Source: Lachnospiraceae bacterium
GTDB taxonomy: Bacteria; Bacillota; Clostridia; Lachnospirales; Lachnospiraceae
DNA: 64,000 bases
Assembly (NCBI GenBank): GCA_020860755.1
Contig: JAJBTQ010000033.1
Location: 1-64,000, forward strand
Reading direction: 5' to 3'
The translations under genes and the position numbers were made by a program. The notes beneath the pieces were generated by a model. The model worked only from the letters and a program-made list of their open reading frames with translations, was not told the origin of the DNA and did not search any database. This document shows positions 56,201-64,000 of this stretch, piece by piece; within the stretch, counting starts at the first letter, position 1, and every line of letters begins with the position of its first letter.

Positions 56201-56851
56201 CGAATCCGCCTCATATTGACCGGCACAGGCATTAAGCCACTCACCCGGCCAGGGAAAACTCTGGGAAAACTGATAGAGCTCCAGGATCATCTTCCGGATC
56301 GTCGTGTCACTCTTTGCGCTTGAATATCCGTCCGCGAATCGCAGAAATTCGGGATCTTTTGCCGCATAGAACTCCTCCAGAAGCTCATCACATACGTCCT
56401 CCTTAAGCAGCTCAAGCTCTCCTTCGTCCGCGATCCGAAAGCCGGGCTCCAGCGAAATGCGGTGAAAGTGGTTCGTGACGACAGAAAGGCAGAAGCTGTG
56501 CACGGTTGTGATCTGTGCGTTGTGAATCAGAGACAGCTGTTTTTGCAAATGCCGGTTGACAGGATGCTCCTCCGCTGCCTTTGTAAGAGCGCTTAAGATC
56601 CTCTCCCGCATCTCCGCAGCCGCGGCATTGGTGTAGGTGACCACTAAAAGCTTGTCCACGTCGATCGGCTGTTTTGGATCCATGACCATGGAAAGAATAC
56701 GCGCCACGAGCACGGCCGTCTTTCCCGAACCAGCGGCAGCGGAGACAAGCAGACTCCGGTCGCGCAGCTCGATCACCTGTTTTTGCTCCTCGGTCCAGGC
56801 GGCTTCCGATTCGGTTGTGAAATTGATCATCTCTTCGTTTTCATGCGGCAT
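53231..56851 (-). CDS. addA: ATP-dependent helicase/nuclease subunit A
   Basis: Helicase-nuclease for double-strand break ends and recombination, 1206 residues. Superfamily 1 helicase with Walker A SAAAGSGKTAVLVARI near residue 38, VDEYQDSN, and later LMTIHKSKGLEFP and LYVALTRAREKL. The C-terminal RecB-like nuclease holds IVLLDYKTDQV. I take MPHENEEM (56851) as start, with GAGAGG about ten bases before it and no overlap with addB; an ATG 23 codons upstream would overlap nothing useful. Confidence 0.95.
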   Translation of the reverse strand: MPHENEEMINFTTESEAAWTEEQKQVIELRDRSLLVSAAAGSGKTAVLVARILSMVMDPKQPIDVDKLLVVTYTNAAAAEMRERILSALTKAAEEHPVNRHLQKQLSLIHNAQITTVHSFCLSVVTNHFHRISLEPGFRIADEGELELLKEDVCDELLEEFYAAKDPEFLRFADGYSSAKSDTTIRKMILELYQFSQSFPWPGEWLNACAGQYEADSLEDLEQKPWVRDYLSYLHLRAEEMESRYRQIAALTQAEDGPKGYEAVIRDDLGQITALAGCSGLLDWQETLRTIEFMRLPSSAGKEVSEEKKEEVKEARKQAKDWVSHLIKQDFSTDVTAQLDILKSTGSMVRMLVTLTKAFADLLAREKSKKNILEFSDLEHFALQILVDPETKEPTEIAGEYQAQFREVMVDEYQDSNFLQDAILTAVSGSFEGRQNMFMVGDVKQSIYRFRLARPELFTSKYNMFSVGESETQRIDLHKNFRSREEILGIVNDIFGRIMGRDLGNIEYDEEASLSRGLEYPDDDPETFRPECILVESVEGEEKQITEAGVIARRIRTMLEEEMPDKEYRDVVILLRSMKGWNQAFVTAFEREGVPLLVSSKTGYFSAQEVQVILSLLRIIDNPRQDIPLAAVMRSPIGGFTDEELALIKCADDSAPFYACVAKLANGQDPETDETLTRKVQHFWDFLSSFRERVPYTPIHTLIQQIYDETGYRDLAAALPAGELRRANLDKLMEKAAAYEKTSYHGLFHFVRYINRLIENNLDAGEAETVSEQENAVRLMTIHKSKGLEFPIVFVAGMGKKFNRMDSTTQMILNPNYGIGLKWCDADRRVKTNTLIRRAFSVEAQRESLGEEQRILYVALTRAREKLVITGMKPGGSIRESAGVPSYQKLDFSVRMDAETGWDWILPALLSCGGTYPLEIATPEAQAVDAARRQVSNARERESLLNELREVEPDFLEELSRRFSWEYPYRTSGIKQKMSVSEIKHRAMEEARDVLEEDEGEELFPEETPIPYIPKFIKEPDENGGALRGTAFHRLMECLDFSSVPAFSDPVKAGEWAEHAAKQLCDAGRMERSEAELIDPVKVGRFLCTDLTGRMKSAADAGSLLKEQPFVMSVPADRVREGAGQSEQVLIQGIIDVFWEEDDGIVLLDYKTDQVNRPEELIRRYEAQLLLYAEALGRRFDGKGVKEILIYSFCLDQVISISPQKE

Positions 56852-56879
56852 ATCCGAAAAACCTCTCTGACATCCTCTC

Positions 56880-59800
56880 TCATTCGGAACACTTATCAGC
56901 TTTTTGCTGTACGACATCACGGATCCGTTTCATCGCCTCGTCATCCTTTAAGTCAGCTTCCTCGCGATATTGGCACCCCGCGATTCTTAGATCAAATCCG
57001 CAGACGCCGCTGTAAGCGCAGTGCTTGCAGCCTTCATTTTTCCCCATGCGGTAGGGGTTCACTTCGATGCAGCCCTCCAGCATCTTGCGCGCCGCCTCTT
57101 TTGTATACTGCCTGACATATTCCATCAGGTCGCCGAACGCCTCCGTGGATGCCGCATTCGTCCCGGAGCTGCTCACGGAGCCGCCTTTCTTGAGGGAAAT
57201 GGGCATCACATCCGACTTCTCGCCCTCCTTTAAATCCCGATCCATCCTGCGGCATATGTCGGGGTCGGAATTTACCATTCCGCTGGGCCGCAGGGCATCC
57301 AGCAGTTTCTTTTTAATCGCCGCCTCATCCGGAGCATCCTCGACCATCGGCTCGTCCAGATGCGAGTACAGGATACCGGCCGGAATGATCTCCTTTTCGG
57401 GATGTGATTCCCGGAGCATTTCCATAATCGCATCCAAGTAGACCGCAAGCTGGAACTGCCTGCCATAGTAATAGTTCGCGAGATTGATAGTGGTATCGCT
57501 GGATTTGTAATCAATAACCCTTACATACAGCTTGTCATCCGTCTCACAGGTGTCCACACGGTCCACTTTGCCCACTACCTGTGTGCGGTGACCCGGGAGA
57601 GTCCCCTCAGATTGTGAGAACGGCACCTCGTAGTCCGCCGGAAGAAAGTCTCCGCGTTTAATCTGCTCCGTGATCGCCCAGATGCTGCAGGTAAGGATCC
57701 GGCGGATCCGCTCCAGAACATAGGCTTTGGAAGCAGACTCAGTCAAAAGCTCGTTGGGCAGCTCCAGGACGGCCTCCTCCAGTGCCTCGTCTAAGATCTT
57801 CTCCCGCTCTTCCTCCGTCACGGTATCCCAGTTGTATGACACGTCCAGTCTCCTGGAGTACTTTTCCATGACCGCATGGAACATGGTCCCCATATCCAGA
57901 CTCTCAAAAGTAAATTCTTTCCGCTTAGCCAGCTTTAAACCATATTCAAGGAAATGTGCGAAGGCACAGGTCCCAAACCGTTCCAGGCGGGTAACGGACA
58001 TCCGAAGAACACTCCCGTAAAGCGCCTCAGCCAGCGCAGGCTCCAGATTGTGATTAGAATAGACTTTAAAATGCGTTTCAAACAGTTCCCGGATCCGGCC
58101 CTTCCAGGCATCCTGCTCCAAATACCAGCTGTGAAGTGCCTTCCATTGGGGAGATACCTCATGCTCAACCGCGTTGGTAAGACCCGTAATGTATGACTCC
58201 ACACTGCTCTTTGCCGTCTCCATGGGCATCATCCGGCGGGAATCGAGCGCTGTAAGGCTTAAATCTGCAAACAGCTCTTCCAACACACCGATCAGATAGG
58301 AAGGGCGCACTGCCTTGCCATCCCCGCCCATCCGCGAACAGGTCAGACAGAGTGCATCCGAGGGCTTTGTAAGCGCGAGGTAGAGATAGAATCTCTGTAG
58401 GAACACCTGCTCTCTCTCGCCGGGGGACAGCTCGAGATCGTGGTCTTTTAACATTGCCCGGTCATACTGCGACAGGATGCTCTGGCGCTGGGACTTTTTC
58501 GGGATCATACCGTCGTTCACGCCGAGGAAAAACAGCACTTTGATCTCATCGAGCCGGGTGCGCTCGATATCGCCCAGGATCACACAGTCGTTGTCCGGCG
58601 GGATCGCGCCGACCCTTGCAGTAGAAAAGCCGGCCTCCAGGATCTCGGCATAGTCGGACACGAGAATGATCTCATCTCCCAATAAGTCTACCATCTTATC
58701 AAGGAGATCTATGACGATCTTGTATATCTGACGGTTGATCGCGGCGGACACTTCCTCCCCGGTCTGCAAAAAGCGCTCCGTCTCGCTGCGCAGCTTGTCC
58801 TCGACCGAGAGATCACACAACAACTGATAAAGCGCCTGTGTGCGCTCTCTCACCGTAACGCCGGGCCTGCAAAAAACCGCAGCGGCAGCCTCGATCTGTT
58901 CCATAAACCGGACTCTGATCGCGTTTAACGTCTCCAACTCTTCCAAACGGGCTTCGTCTCCCGCACGCAGTCTGCCATGCTGCGCGCACGGCATGACAAA
59001 GCTCTTTTTCCACTTTCTCTCACCGCGGATGCCCTTTTCGATACAGTAATTTTCCAGCTGGTCCACCTCATCGGGTGAAAAATCACAGAGCCCGGTGCGC
59101 AGCAAGCGAAACACACTCTCATAAGAGTAATCATACTGCGCGATCTCCATCACCGAGCGGATCAATTCCGTCAGCGGATGATAGAGGATCGATTGCTTCT
59201 TGTCCACAAACCCCGGGATATCAAAAGAGGCAAAGATCTCCTCCGCGTACTTGTCATACTCTTCCACATCGCTGCAGACAATGGCAAAGTCACGATACCG
59301 GTAACCCTTCTCACGGACCAGGCAGCGGATCCTGGCCGCTGCAAACTTAAGCTCATCTCTCGCAGATAAAAGGGAATACAGACTCAGGCTGTCCCGGCAC
59401 GGAAGTTCACAGGATTCTCCCGGCATGCGGAACAGATTCTGCTCCAGATGGGAAAGGAGCGGATTGTCCGCAAACCGGCTGCTCTCTCCGGCACGCAGAC
59501 AGATCGGATCCGCGATCTCAAACTGCGCGTCGCGGGCTGCCCCGGCCAGCGCGTTAACCATCTTGTGGCTCATATAGAAAAGGTCTTCCATATGCGCAGG
59601 GGCATCCAGAGACTCGCTTACGTCAAGGGTCACGCTGACATAGAGTTCGGAGACGAGATGCATCAGATGGCGGATCAGATCCATCTGGACCGGGGTAAAC
59701 CCGGTAAACCCGTCAAAGAAGATAACCGCATCGCGGAGCAGAGCCGACTCGTCGGCCACCTCCGTAAGCAGATCGAGTACCCGCTCAGCCGTCACGTAGC

Positions 59801-60314
59801 CCTCCCCGAGATAGCTGTCAAAGGCCCGATAGATGGCCAGGATATCGCGAAGCTTATAGGAGAGAGAGGATTCCTCATCCAGCTCTCCGAGAAACTCTTC
59901 GAGATCATCCGGGGAGATGCCGTACTGCATAAGCTCCGAGAGAACGGATTTAAGCTCCCCGATATAGCCCATCTTCGTCAGATTGCGCTTAAGCAGGGTC
60001 AGATCCTGCTCATTTTTTTCCACGATCCGTCGAAGCACCAGGCTCTTTCCGGTCTCCTCCATGACGGTGCGGTGGACACCAAGCTCGTCAAACACGCGGT
60101 AGGCAAGCCGGTCAAAGCTGACCACATCGATATTTAAAATGACCCCGGAGGAGGAATGCGCGACCAGGCTCCTCTGGGCGCTCATCGTAAACTGCTCCGG
60201 GACCACAACGAAATAACGCTGATACGGCGCACGTTCCGCCATATCAGCTATTTTTTGATACATGTATTCTGATTTCCCGTTTCCGGAATTCCCGTAAACG
60301 AAAGTGAGTGCCAT
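56880..60314 (-). CDS. addB: ATP-dependent helicase/nuclease subunit B
   Basis: Partner of AddA, 1144 residues. N-terminal Walker A GNSGNGKSEYMYQK (about 9-20), helicase-like body, and C-terminal nuclease with VRVIDYKSSDT. A 4Fe-4S cluster is expected from the late cysteines GCKHCAYSGVCGFD and IAGC. The start MALTFVYG has GGGGAG six bases upstream; the ATG six codons earlier lies within that site. It is read before addA in the usual addBA order. Confidence 0.95.
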   Translation of the reverse strand: MALTFVYGNSGNGKSEYMYQKIADMAERAPYQRYFVVVPEQFTMSAQRSLVAHSSSGVILNIDVVSFDRLAYRVFDELGVHRTVMEETGKSLVLRRIVEKNEQDLTLLKRNLTKMGYIGELKSVLSELMQYGISPDDLEEFLGELDEESSLSYKLRDILAIYRAFDSYLGEGYVTAERVLDLLTEVADESALLRDAVIFFDGFTGFTPVQMDLIRHLMHLVSELYVSVTLDVSESLDAPAHMEDLFYMSHKMVNALAGAARDAQFEIADPICLRAGESSRFADNPLLSHLEQNLFRMPGESCELPCRDSLSLYSLLSARDELKFAAARIRCLVREKGYRYRDFAIVCSDVEEYDKYAEEIFASFDIPGFVDKKQSILYHPLTELIRSVMEIAQYDYSYESVFRLLRTGLCDFSPDEVDQLENYCIEKGIRGERKWKKSFVMPCAQHGRLRAGDEARLEELETLNAIRVRFMEQIEAAAAVFCRPGVTVRERTQALYQLLCDLSVEDKLRSETERFLQTGEEVSAAINRQIYKIVIDLLDKMVDLLGDEIILVSDYAEILEAGFSTARVGAIPPDNDCVILGDIERTRLDEIKVLFFLGVNDGMIPKKSQRQSILSQYDRAMLKDHDLELSPGEREQVFLQRFYLYLALTKPSDALCLTCSRMGGDGKAVRPSYLIGVLEELFADLSLTALDSRRMMPMETAKSSVESYITGLTNAVEHEVSPQWKALHSWYLEQDAWKGRIRELFETHFKVYSNHNLEPALAEALYGSVLRMSVTRLERFGTCAFAHFLEYGLKLAKRKEFTFESLDMGTMFHAVMEKYSRRLDVSYNWDTVTEEEREKILDEALEEAVLELPNELLTESASKAYVLERIRRILTCSIWAITEQIKRGDFLPADYEVPFSQSEGTLPGHRTQVVGKVDRVDTCETDDKLYVRVIDYKSSDTTINLANYYYGRQFQLAVYLDAIMEMLRESHPEKEIIPAGILYSHLDEPMVEDAPDEAAIKKKLLDALRPSGMVNSDPDICRRMDRDLKEGEKSDVMPISLKKGGSVSSSGTNAASTEAFGDLMEYVRQYTKEAARKMLEGCIEVNPYRMGKNEGCKHCAYSGVCGFDLRIAGCQYREEADLKDDEAMKRIRDVVQQKADKCSE

Positions 60315-60328
60315 AAAAAGCTCCCCTT

Positions 60329-61153
60329 TCAAAAATGTGTTGCCAGAAATACCACGAGCACAATGGCGCCGAGCGCGATCCGATACCAGCCGAACACTTT
60401 AAAGTCGTGATTCCGGATGTAGGTCATCAGGAACCGGATCGCAAAGATCGATACAACGAACGCCACTGCCATCCCCACAACGAGGAGCAGGATCTCGTTG
60501 GCGTAGAGTCCCCCGTCATACCGGACGATCTTGATCAGACTTCCGCCCACCATAGCCGGGATCGCGAGGAAGAACGTGAACTCCGCCGCGGTCTTTCTCG
60601 AGATGCCGAGGAGCAGGGAGCCGATGATCGTGGACCCGGAACGCGATGTCCCCGGAAAGATCGCCGCGATCATCTGAAACACGCCGATAAGAAGCGCCTG
60701 CCCGTATGAGATATCATCAATGGAATCGATGCGCGGTACGCGGTTCCGATTCCAGTTTTCGACCACAATAAACACGATACCGACGAGGACCAGCATAATC
60801 GCCACCGTAATATAATTATAAAACAGTCTGGTAAAGACATCGTCCCAGAGCACGCCGACGACTGCGGCAGGTACGGAGGCGATGATGATCTTCACCCACA
60901 TGATAAGTTTTTTCCTGCTGGCCCGGACGCCGTGGTTAAAGTGAAACGGCCAGATCCTGTTCCAGTACATCACGATCACGGCCAGGATAGCGCCCAGCTG
61001 GATCACGACCAGAAACAGATCCCAGAATTCTTCGCTTAAGTTTAAGGGCATGACCTGCTCGAGCAGGATCATATGCCCGGTGCTGCTGATGGGAAGCCAC
61101 TCCGTGATTCCCTCTACGATGCCGAAAACAATCGATTTTAGTACTTCTATCAC
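60329..61153 (-). CDS. uppP: Undecaprenyl-diphosphatase (GTG start)
   Basis: Membrane enzyme of 274 residues that dephosphorylates undecaprenyl pyrophosphate to recycle the cell-wall carrier; it confers bacitracin tolerance. EGITEWLPISSTGHM (about residue 17) and FPGTSRSGSTI near 168 are the two signature motifs. GTG at 61153 is favoured, with GGAG eight bases before it; a TTG two codons upstream is only two bases from the site. It is followed closely by addB. Confidence 0.94.
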   Translation of the reverse strand: MIEVLKSIVFGIVEGITEWLPISSTGHMILLEQVMPLNLSEEFWDLFLVVIQLGAILAVIVMYWNRIWPFHFNHGVRASRKKLIMWVKIIIASVPAAVVGVLWDDVFTRLFYNYITVAIMLVLVGIVFIVVENWNRNRVPRIDSIDDISYGQALLIGVFQMIAAIFPGTSRSGSTIIGSLLLGISRKTAAEFTFFLAIPAMVGGSLIKIVRYDGGLYANEILLLVVGMAVAFVVSIFAIRFLMTYIRNHDFKVFGWYRIALGAIVLVVFLATHF

Positions 61154-61192
61154 TTGCAAATCTCCATATGTCTGATAACAGACGAAAAATCC

Positions 61193-61495
61193 TTACTGTC
61201 GGTTGCGGTAGGCAGCCGGTGTGATCCCGTAGATCTTTTTAAACTGGCGGCTGAAATGCTCCACACTGGGATAGCCGGCCTCCTCGGCGATCTGTTCGAT
61301 CGTCATCCCCTGTGTCTTTAACATATTGCAGGCGTGCTGCATACGAAGCTCCGTAACAAAGGCGGTAAATGTTCTCCCTGTCTTCTCTTTGATATATTTG
61401 GAGAGATAGGGAGCGGAGAGATAAAACTCTTCCGAGAGATCATTTAATGTGACCGTCCGGTAATTGGTCTGAATATAGTTTAAGATCTCCTGCAT
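61193..61495 (-). CDS. AraC-type DNA-binding domain, likely fused to LeuA by frameshift
   Basis: Only the double helix-turn-helix of an AraC protein is present, 100 residues (LNDLSEEFYLSAPYLSKYIK, then IEQIAEEAGYPSVEHFSRQF). The first ATG (61495) has no ribosome site: the bases before it read CTTGACCCGCGG. The frame stays open upstream through codons LNLDPR, typical linker sequence of AraC proteins, into the A9 run at the leuA stop. A -1 shift there joins it to LeuA. It may therefore be made as a LeuA-AraC fusion, or be the relic of a broken regulator. Confidence 0.75.
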   Translation of the reverse strand: MQEILNYIQTNYRTVTLNDLSEEFYLSAPYLSKYIKEKTGRTFTAFVTELRMQHACNMLKTQGMTIEQIAEEAGYPSVEHFSRQFKKIYGITPAAYRNRQ

Positions 61496-61509
61496 CCGCG
61501 GGTCAAGAT

Positions 61510-63183
61510 TCAGTTTTTTTTTGAGACTTCGTCGAGCAGATGGTTGATCGCCACCGAGAGCGCGTGAATGGAAGCCTTGACGATATCTTCGTCAAAGCCG
61601 ACACCCCAGTACATCCGGCCTTCGGTATCCTGGATCCCGATGTAGGCAGCCGCCTGGGAGGCGGAGCCCTGAGTGAGTGCGTGCTCCTCATAGGTCTGCA
61701 ATTTATACTGAATGTTAAAATATTGCTTAATCGCGTTGCTGACCGCGTTGAGCCGTCCGTTTCCGGAGGCGACGGCCACGTCCTCTTTCCCGTTGTACTC
61801 GATCGTCACCTCGGCGTGGATCCCCTGGATCTGCTGGAAGTGCGTCTCTTTCACCCGGAAATTCTTCTGATAGAGGAAATAGCGGCTTCTAAACAAGTCA
61901 TAGATGTTCTGCGGTGAGAGCTCCCTGTGCTCCACGTCGGAGATATGTTTCACGGCATAGCTCACATCCTCCCGCATCTTCTGCGGCAGGACCAGTCCGA
62001 AATGATTTTTAAGGACATAGCTCACGCCGCCCTTGCCCGACTGGCTGTTGATGCGGATCACATCGGAGTCATACGTGCGGCCGACATCTTTCGGATCGAT
62101 CGGAAGATAAGGGACATCCCAGATCTTACCGCCCTTATCTGCATGCCAGGCAAGTCCCTTGGAAATGGCATCCTGGTGAGATCCGGAAAATGCGGTAAAA
62201 ACGAGCTGTCCTGCATAAGGGTGACGCGGAGAAATCGGCATCTGCGTTAATCTCTCATAGGTCGCGGAGATCTCATCCATGTCGGAGAAGTCCAGTCCCG
62301 GGTCAAATCCGTGCGAGAACATATTCATAGCAACCGTCATGATATCGACGTTCCCTGTACGCTCTCCGTTTCCGAACAGCGTACCCTCCACGCGGTCTGC
62401 TCCTGCGAGGATCGCGAGCTCTGTCGTGGCTACCGCGGTTCCCCGGTCATTGTGGGGATGAATGGACAAGACGACAGCGTCGCGGTACTTCATATTTTTA
62501 TGTACATACTCGATCTGATTTGCGAAGATGTGAGGCATACCGTTTTCAACAGTTGCCGGAATATTAATCGTTGCCTTGTGGTCCGGCGTCGGCTCCCAGA
62601 CATCGAGGACAGCATTGCAGACTTCGAGTGCGTATTCCATCTCCGTGCCGGTGAAACTCTCGGGGCTGTATTCGAAGCTGATATCGCCCTTTTCCTTCGC
62701 CGCCAGCTCTTTTAAGAGCACAGCGCCGTCCACGGCGATCTGCTTGACCTCTTCCTTGTCCTTTTGGAACACCTGCTCTCTCTGCGCAACCGAGACAGAG
62801 TTGTAGACATGGACGATAGCGTGTTTGACACCCTGGATCGCATCAAACGTCTTGCGGATAATGTGCTCTCTGGCCTGCGTTAAGACCTGGATCGTCACAT
62901 CGTCTGGTATCATATCCCGCTCGATCAATGCCCGTAAAAACTCATACTCCGTTTCGGACGCGGCGGGAAATCCGACTTCTATTATCTTAAAACCGATCCG
63001 CACGAGCATCTGATAAAACTCGATCTTCTCCTCAAGATCCATCGGCTCGATCAGAGACTGGTTGCCGTCGCGAAGATCGACACTGCACCATAAAGGTGCC
63101 TTTTCGATCTCAGTCTTTTTCACCCAGTCATAAGTCATGTCGGGCGGCAAAAAATAAGGCACTCGATATTTTGTCGTATTCAT
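61510..63183 (-). CDS. leuA: 2-isopropylmalate synthase
   Basis: It condenses acetyl-CoA and 2-oxoisovalerate, the first step of leucine synthesis. The 557-residue protein has an HMGL-like TIM barrel with CSVDLRDGNQSL near the start, the metal ligands in SIHPHNDRGTAV, GTLFGNGERTGN, and a C-terminal leucine-sensing domain (about 425-550). The ATG at 63183 has GGAG nine bases upstream; an ATG five codons earlier has none. The last codons run TCA AAA AAA AAC TGA, which includes an in-frame A_AAA_AAA slippery heptamer. Confidence 0.95.
   Translation of the reverse strand: MNTTKYRVPYFLPPDMTYDWVKKTEIEKAPLWCSVDLRDGNQSLIEPMDLEEKIEFYQMLVRIGFKIIEVGFPAASETEYEFLRALIERDMIPDDVTIQVLTQAREHIIRKTFDAIQGVKHAIVHVYNSVSVAQREQVFQKDKEEVKQIAVDGAVLLKELAAKEKGDISFEYSPESFTGTEMEYALEVCNAVLDVWEPTPDHKATINIPATVENGMPHIFANQIEYVHKNMKYRDAVVLSIHPHNDRGTAVATTELAILAGADRVEGTLFGNGERTGNVDIMTVAMNMFSHGFDPGLDFSDMDEISATYERLTQMPISPRHPYAGQLVFTAFSGSHQDAISKGLAWHADKGGKIWDVPYLPIDPKDVGRTYDSDVIRINSQSGKGGVSYVLKNHFGLVLPQKMREDVSYAVKHISDVEHRELSPQNIYDLFRSRYFLYQKNFRVKETHFQQIQGIHAEVTIEYNGKEDVAVASGNGRLNAVSNAIKQYFNIQYKLQTYEEHALTQGSASQAAAYIGIQDTEGRMYWGVGFDEDIVKASIHALSVAINHLLDEVSKKN
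61514..61522 (-). other. A9 slippery run at the leuA stop
   Basis: Nine A on the minus strand placed as TCA AAA AAA AAC TGA in the leuA frame. A -1 ribosomal shift, or one extra A from polymerase slippage, reads ...AAA AAA AAA CTG AAT CTT GAC and continues into the AraC-type domain. Confidence 0.7.
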
Positions 63184-63238
63184 AAGCTGTTTCTCCATTT
63201 CTCAAACGTCATCATACAATATATCACGAGTCAAAGAA

Positions 63239-63270
63239 AAAGAAAATGATTAAATTTAATCATTTTCTTT
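63239..63270. terminator. 32-bp perfect palindrome after prfA
   Basis: AAAGAAAATGATTAAA and its exact reverse complement abut with no loop bases. On the minus strand it is followed by TTCTTTG after the T-rich arm. It most likely forms an AT-rich terminator for prfA; it could also be an operator for leuA, whose start lies 56 bases beyond. Confidence 0.65.
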
Positions 63271-63300
63271 GATGTTTTTTGTGTAAATTGTATAGTCAAC

Positions 63301-64000
63301 TCACGCTTCCGCATTGGCAAGTCTGGCCGCCTGATCTGCCGCGATCAGGGCATCAAGGATCTCCTGAATGTCGCCGTCCATGATCGTATCCAGCTTATAG
63401 AGCGTCAGCTTGATCCGGTGATCCGTGACGCGTCCCTGCGGAAAATTGTAGGTCCGGATCTTTTCCGAGCGGTCCCCGGATCCGACCTGACTCTTTCTGG
63501 CTGCCGCCTCGGCGTCATGCGCCTTTTGCAGTTCCAGATCATACAGTTTTGCGCGGAGCACTTTAAGTGCCTTATCCTTGTTCTTAAGCTGCGACTTCTC
63601 ATCCTGACAGGATACTACGATCCCGGTCGGGATATGGGTCAGCCGGACTGCGGAATCCGTCGTGTTGACACACTGCCCGCCGTTTCCGGACGAGCGGAAC
63701 ACGTCAAATCTGCAGTCGTTTAAGTCGAGATCGACATCCACTTCTTCCGCCTCCGGCATGATGGCTACCGTGATCGCGGAGGTATGGATTCTCCCACCGG
63801 ACTCTGTCTCGGGTACGCGTTGTACGCGGTGCACCCCGGACTCATACTTCAGAACAGAATAGGCGCCTTTGCCGCTCACCATAAAACTGACATATTTCAT
63901 GCCGCCGATCCCGGTCTCGTCCACATCCATCGTCTCCACTTTCCAGCCTCTCGACTCGGCATAGTGCACATACATGCGGTAGATCTCTGCTGCAAAGAGG
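63301..64000 (-). CDS. prfA: Peptide chain release factor 1, 3' part
   Basis: The window cuts this gene: 233 codons of the C-terminal part are present and the 5' part lies beyond 64000. The GGQ motif reads [25 protein letters not shown] after GGQ is the RF1 form (RF2 has NKTDSA), and Cys replaces the usual His after GGQ. RF1 ends translation at UAA and UAG. The frame reads smoothly off the edge ([15 protein letters not shown]), as in RF1. Confidence 0.94.
   Translation of the reverse strand, partial: LFAAEIYRMYVHYAESRGWKVETMDVDETGIGGMKYVSFMVSGKGAYSVLKYESGVHRVQRVPETESGGRIHTSAITVAIMPEAEEVDVDLDLNDCRFDVFRSSGNGGQCVNTTDSAVRLTHIPTGIVVSCQDEKSQLKNKDKALKVLRAKLYDLELQKAHDAEAAARKSQVGSGDRSEKIRTYNFPQGRVTDHRIKLTLYKLDTIMDGDIQEILDALIAADQAARLANAEA

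Overview
The window looks like a chromosomal stretch of a gut-type Lachnospiraceae (Clostridia, Firmicutes). The basis is moderate GC, strong AGGAGG ribosome sites, AddAB instead of RecBCD, a CIRCE heat-shock operator, a fused 2-hydroxyacyl-CoA dehydratase activase, a TM1266-type hydrogenase regulator, and YesM/YesN two-component proteins. Most genes lie on the minus strand. There is no prophage, no IS element and no CRISPR array.

Region by region. 0.3-1.6 kb: tyrA and tRNA-Val(GAC). 1.6-9.3 kb is the accessory part: a tyrosine recombinase that has lost its catalytic residues, a very large Cna-B surface protein with a degenerate sorting motif, an intact serine recombinase, and a DUF3990/Xre toxin-antitoxin pair behind a consensus promoter laced with operator dyads. 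9.3-10.7 kb: a small charged protein and a secreted DNA-entry-type nuclease lipoprotein. 10.6-18.2 kb: queA, pheT, pheS, a YihY-type membrane protein, a 6S-like RNA and pckA. 18.3-23.2 kb: a five-gene branched-chain amino acid type ABC importer. 23.3-28.1 kb: an orphan sugar-type binding lipoprotein and a YesM-type kinase divergently transcribed from one symmetric promoter, and a YesN-type regulator converging on the kinase. 28.1-35.4 kb: thrC, two different isopropylmalate-isomerase-like pairs, ilvC and ilvN, with a likely attenuator. 35.5-39.5 kb: an esterase-like protein lacking its serine, glnS, a rhomboid-like protein and a PQ-loop protein. 39.6-47 kb: the giant activase, an acyltransferase, a ferredoxin-like aldo/keto reductase, a TM1266 protein and a macrodomain protein. 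47-50 kb: a methyltransferase and a MarR/MFS efflux pair. 50-52 kb: htpG under CIRCE. 52-64 kb: maf, addA, addB, uppP, an AraC-type DNA-binding module, leuA and the 3' part of prfA.

Functionally, ilvNC, the LeuCD-like pairs, leuA, thrC and the Liv importer form a branched-chain and aspartate-family amino acid theme. AddAB with the surface nuclease concerns DNA end processing and DNA use.

The strongest things to follow up are (1) leuA ending on an in-frame A_AAA_AAA slippery run, after which the -1 frame enters an AraC-type DNA-binding domain that has no ribosome site of its own; (2) the DUF3990/Xre module with its operator-promoter; (3) the recombinase, Cna-B adhesin and pseudo-recombinase cassette; and (4) the perfectly symmetric divergent promoter between a binding protein and a sensor kinase.
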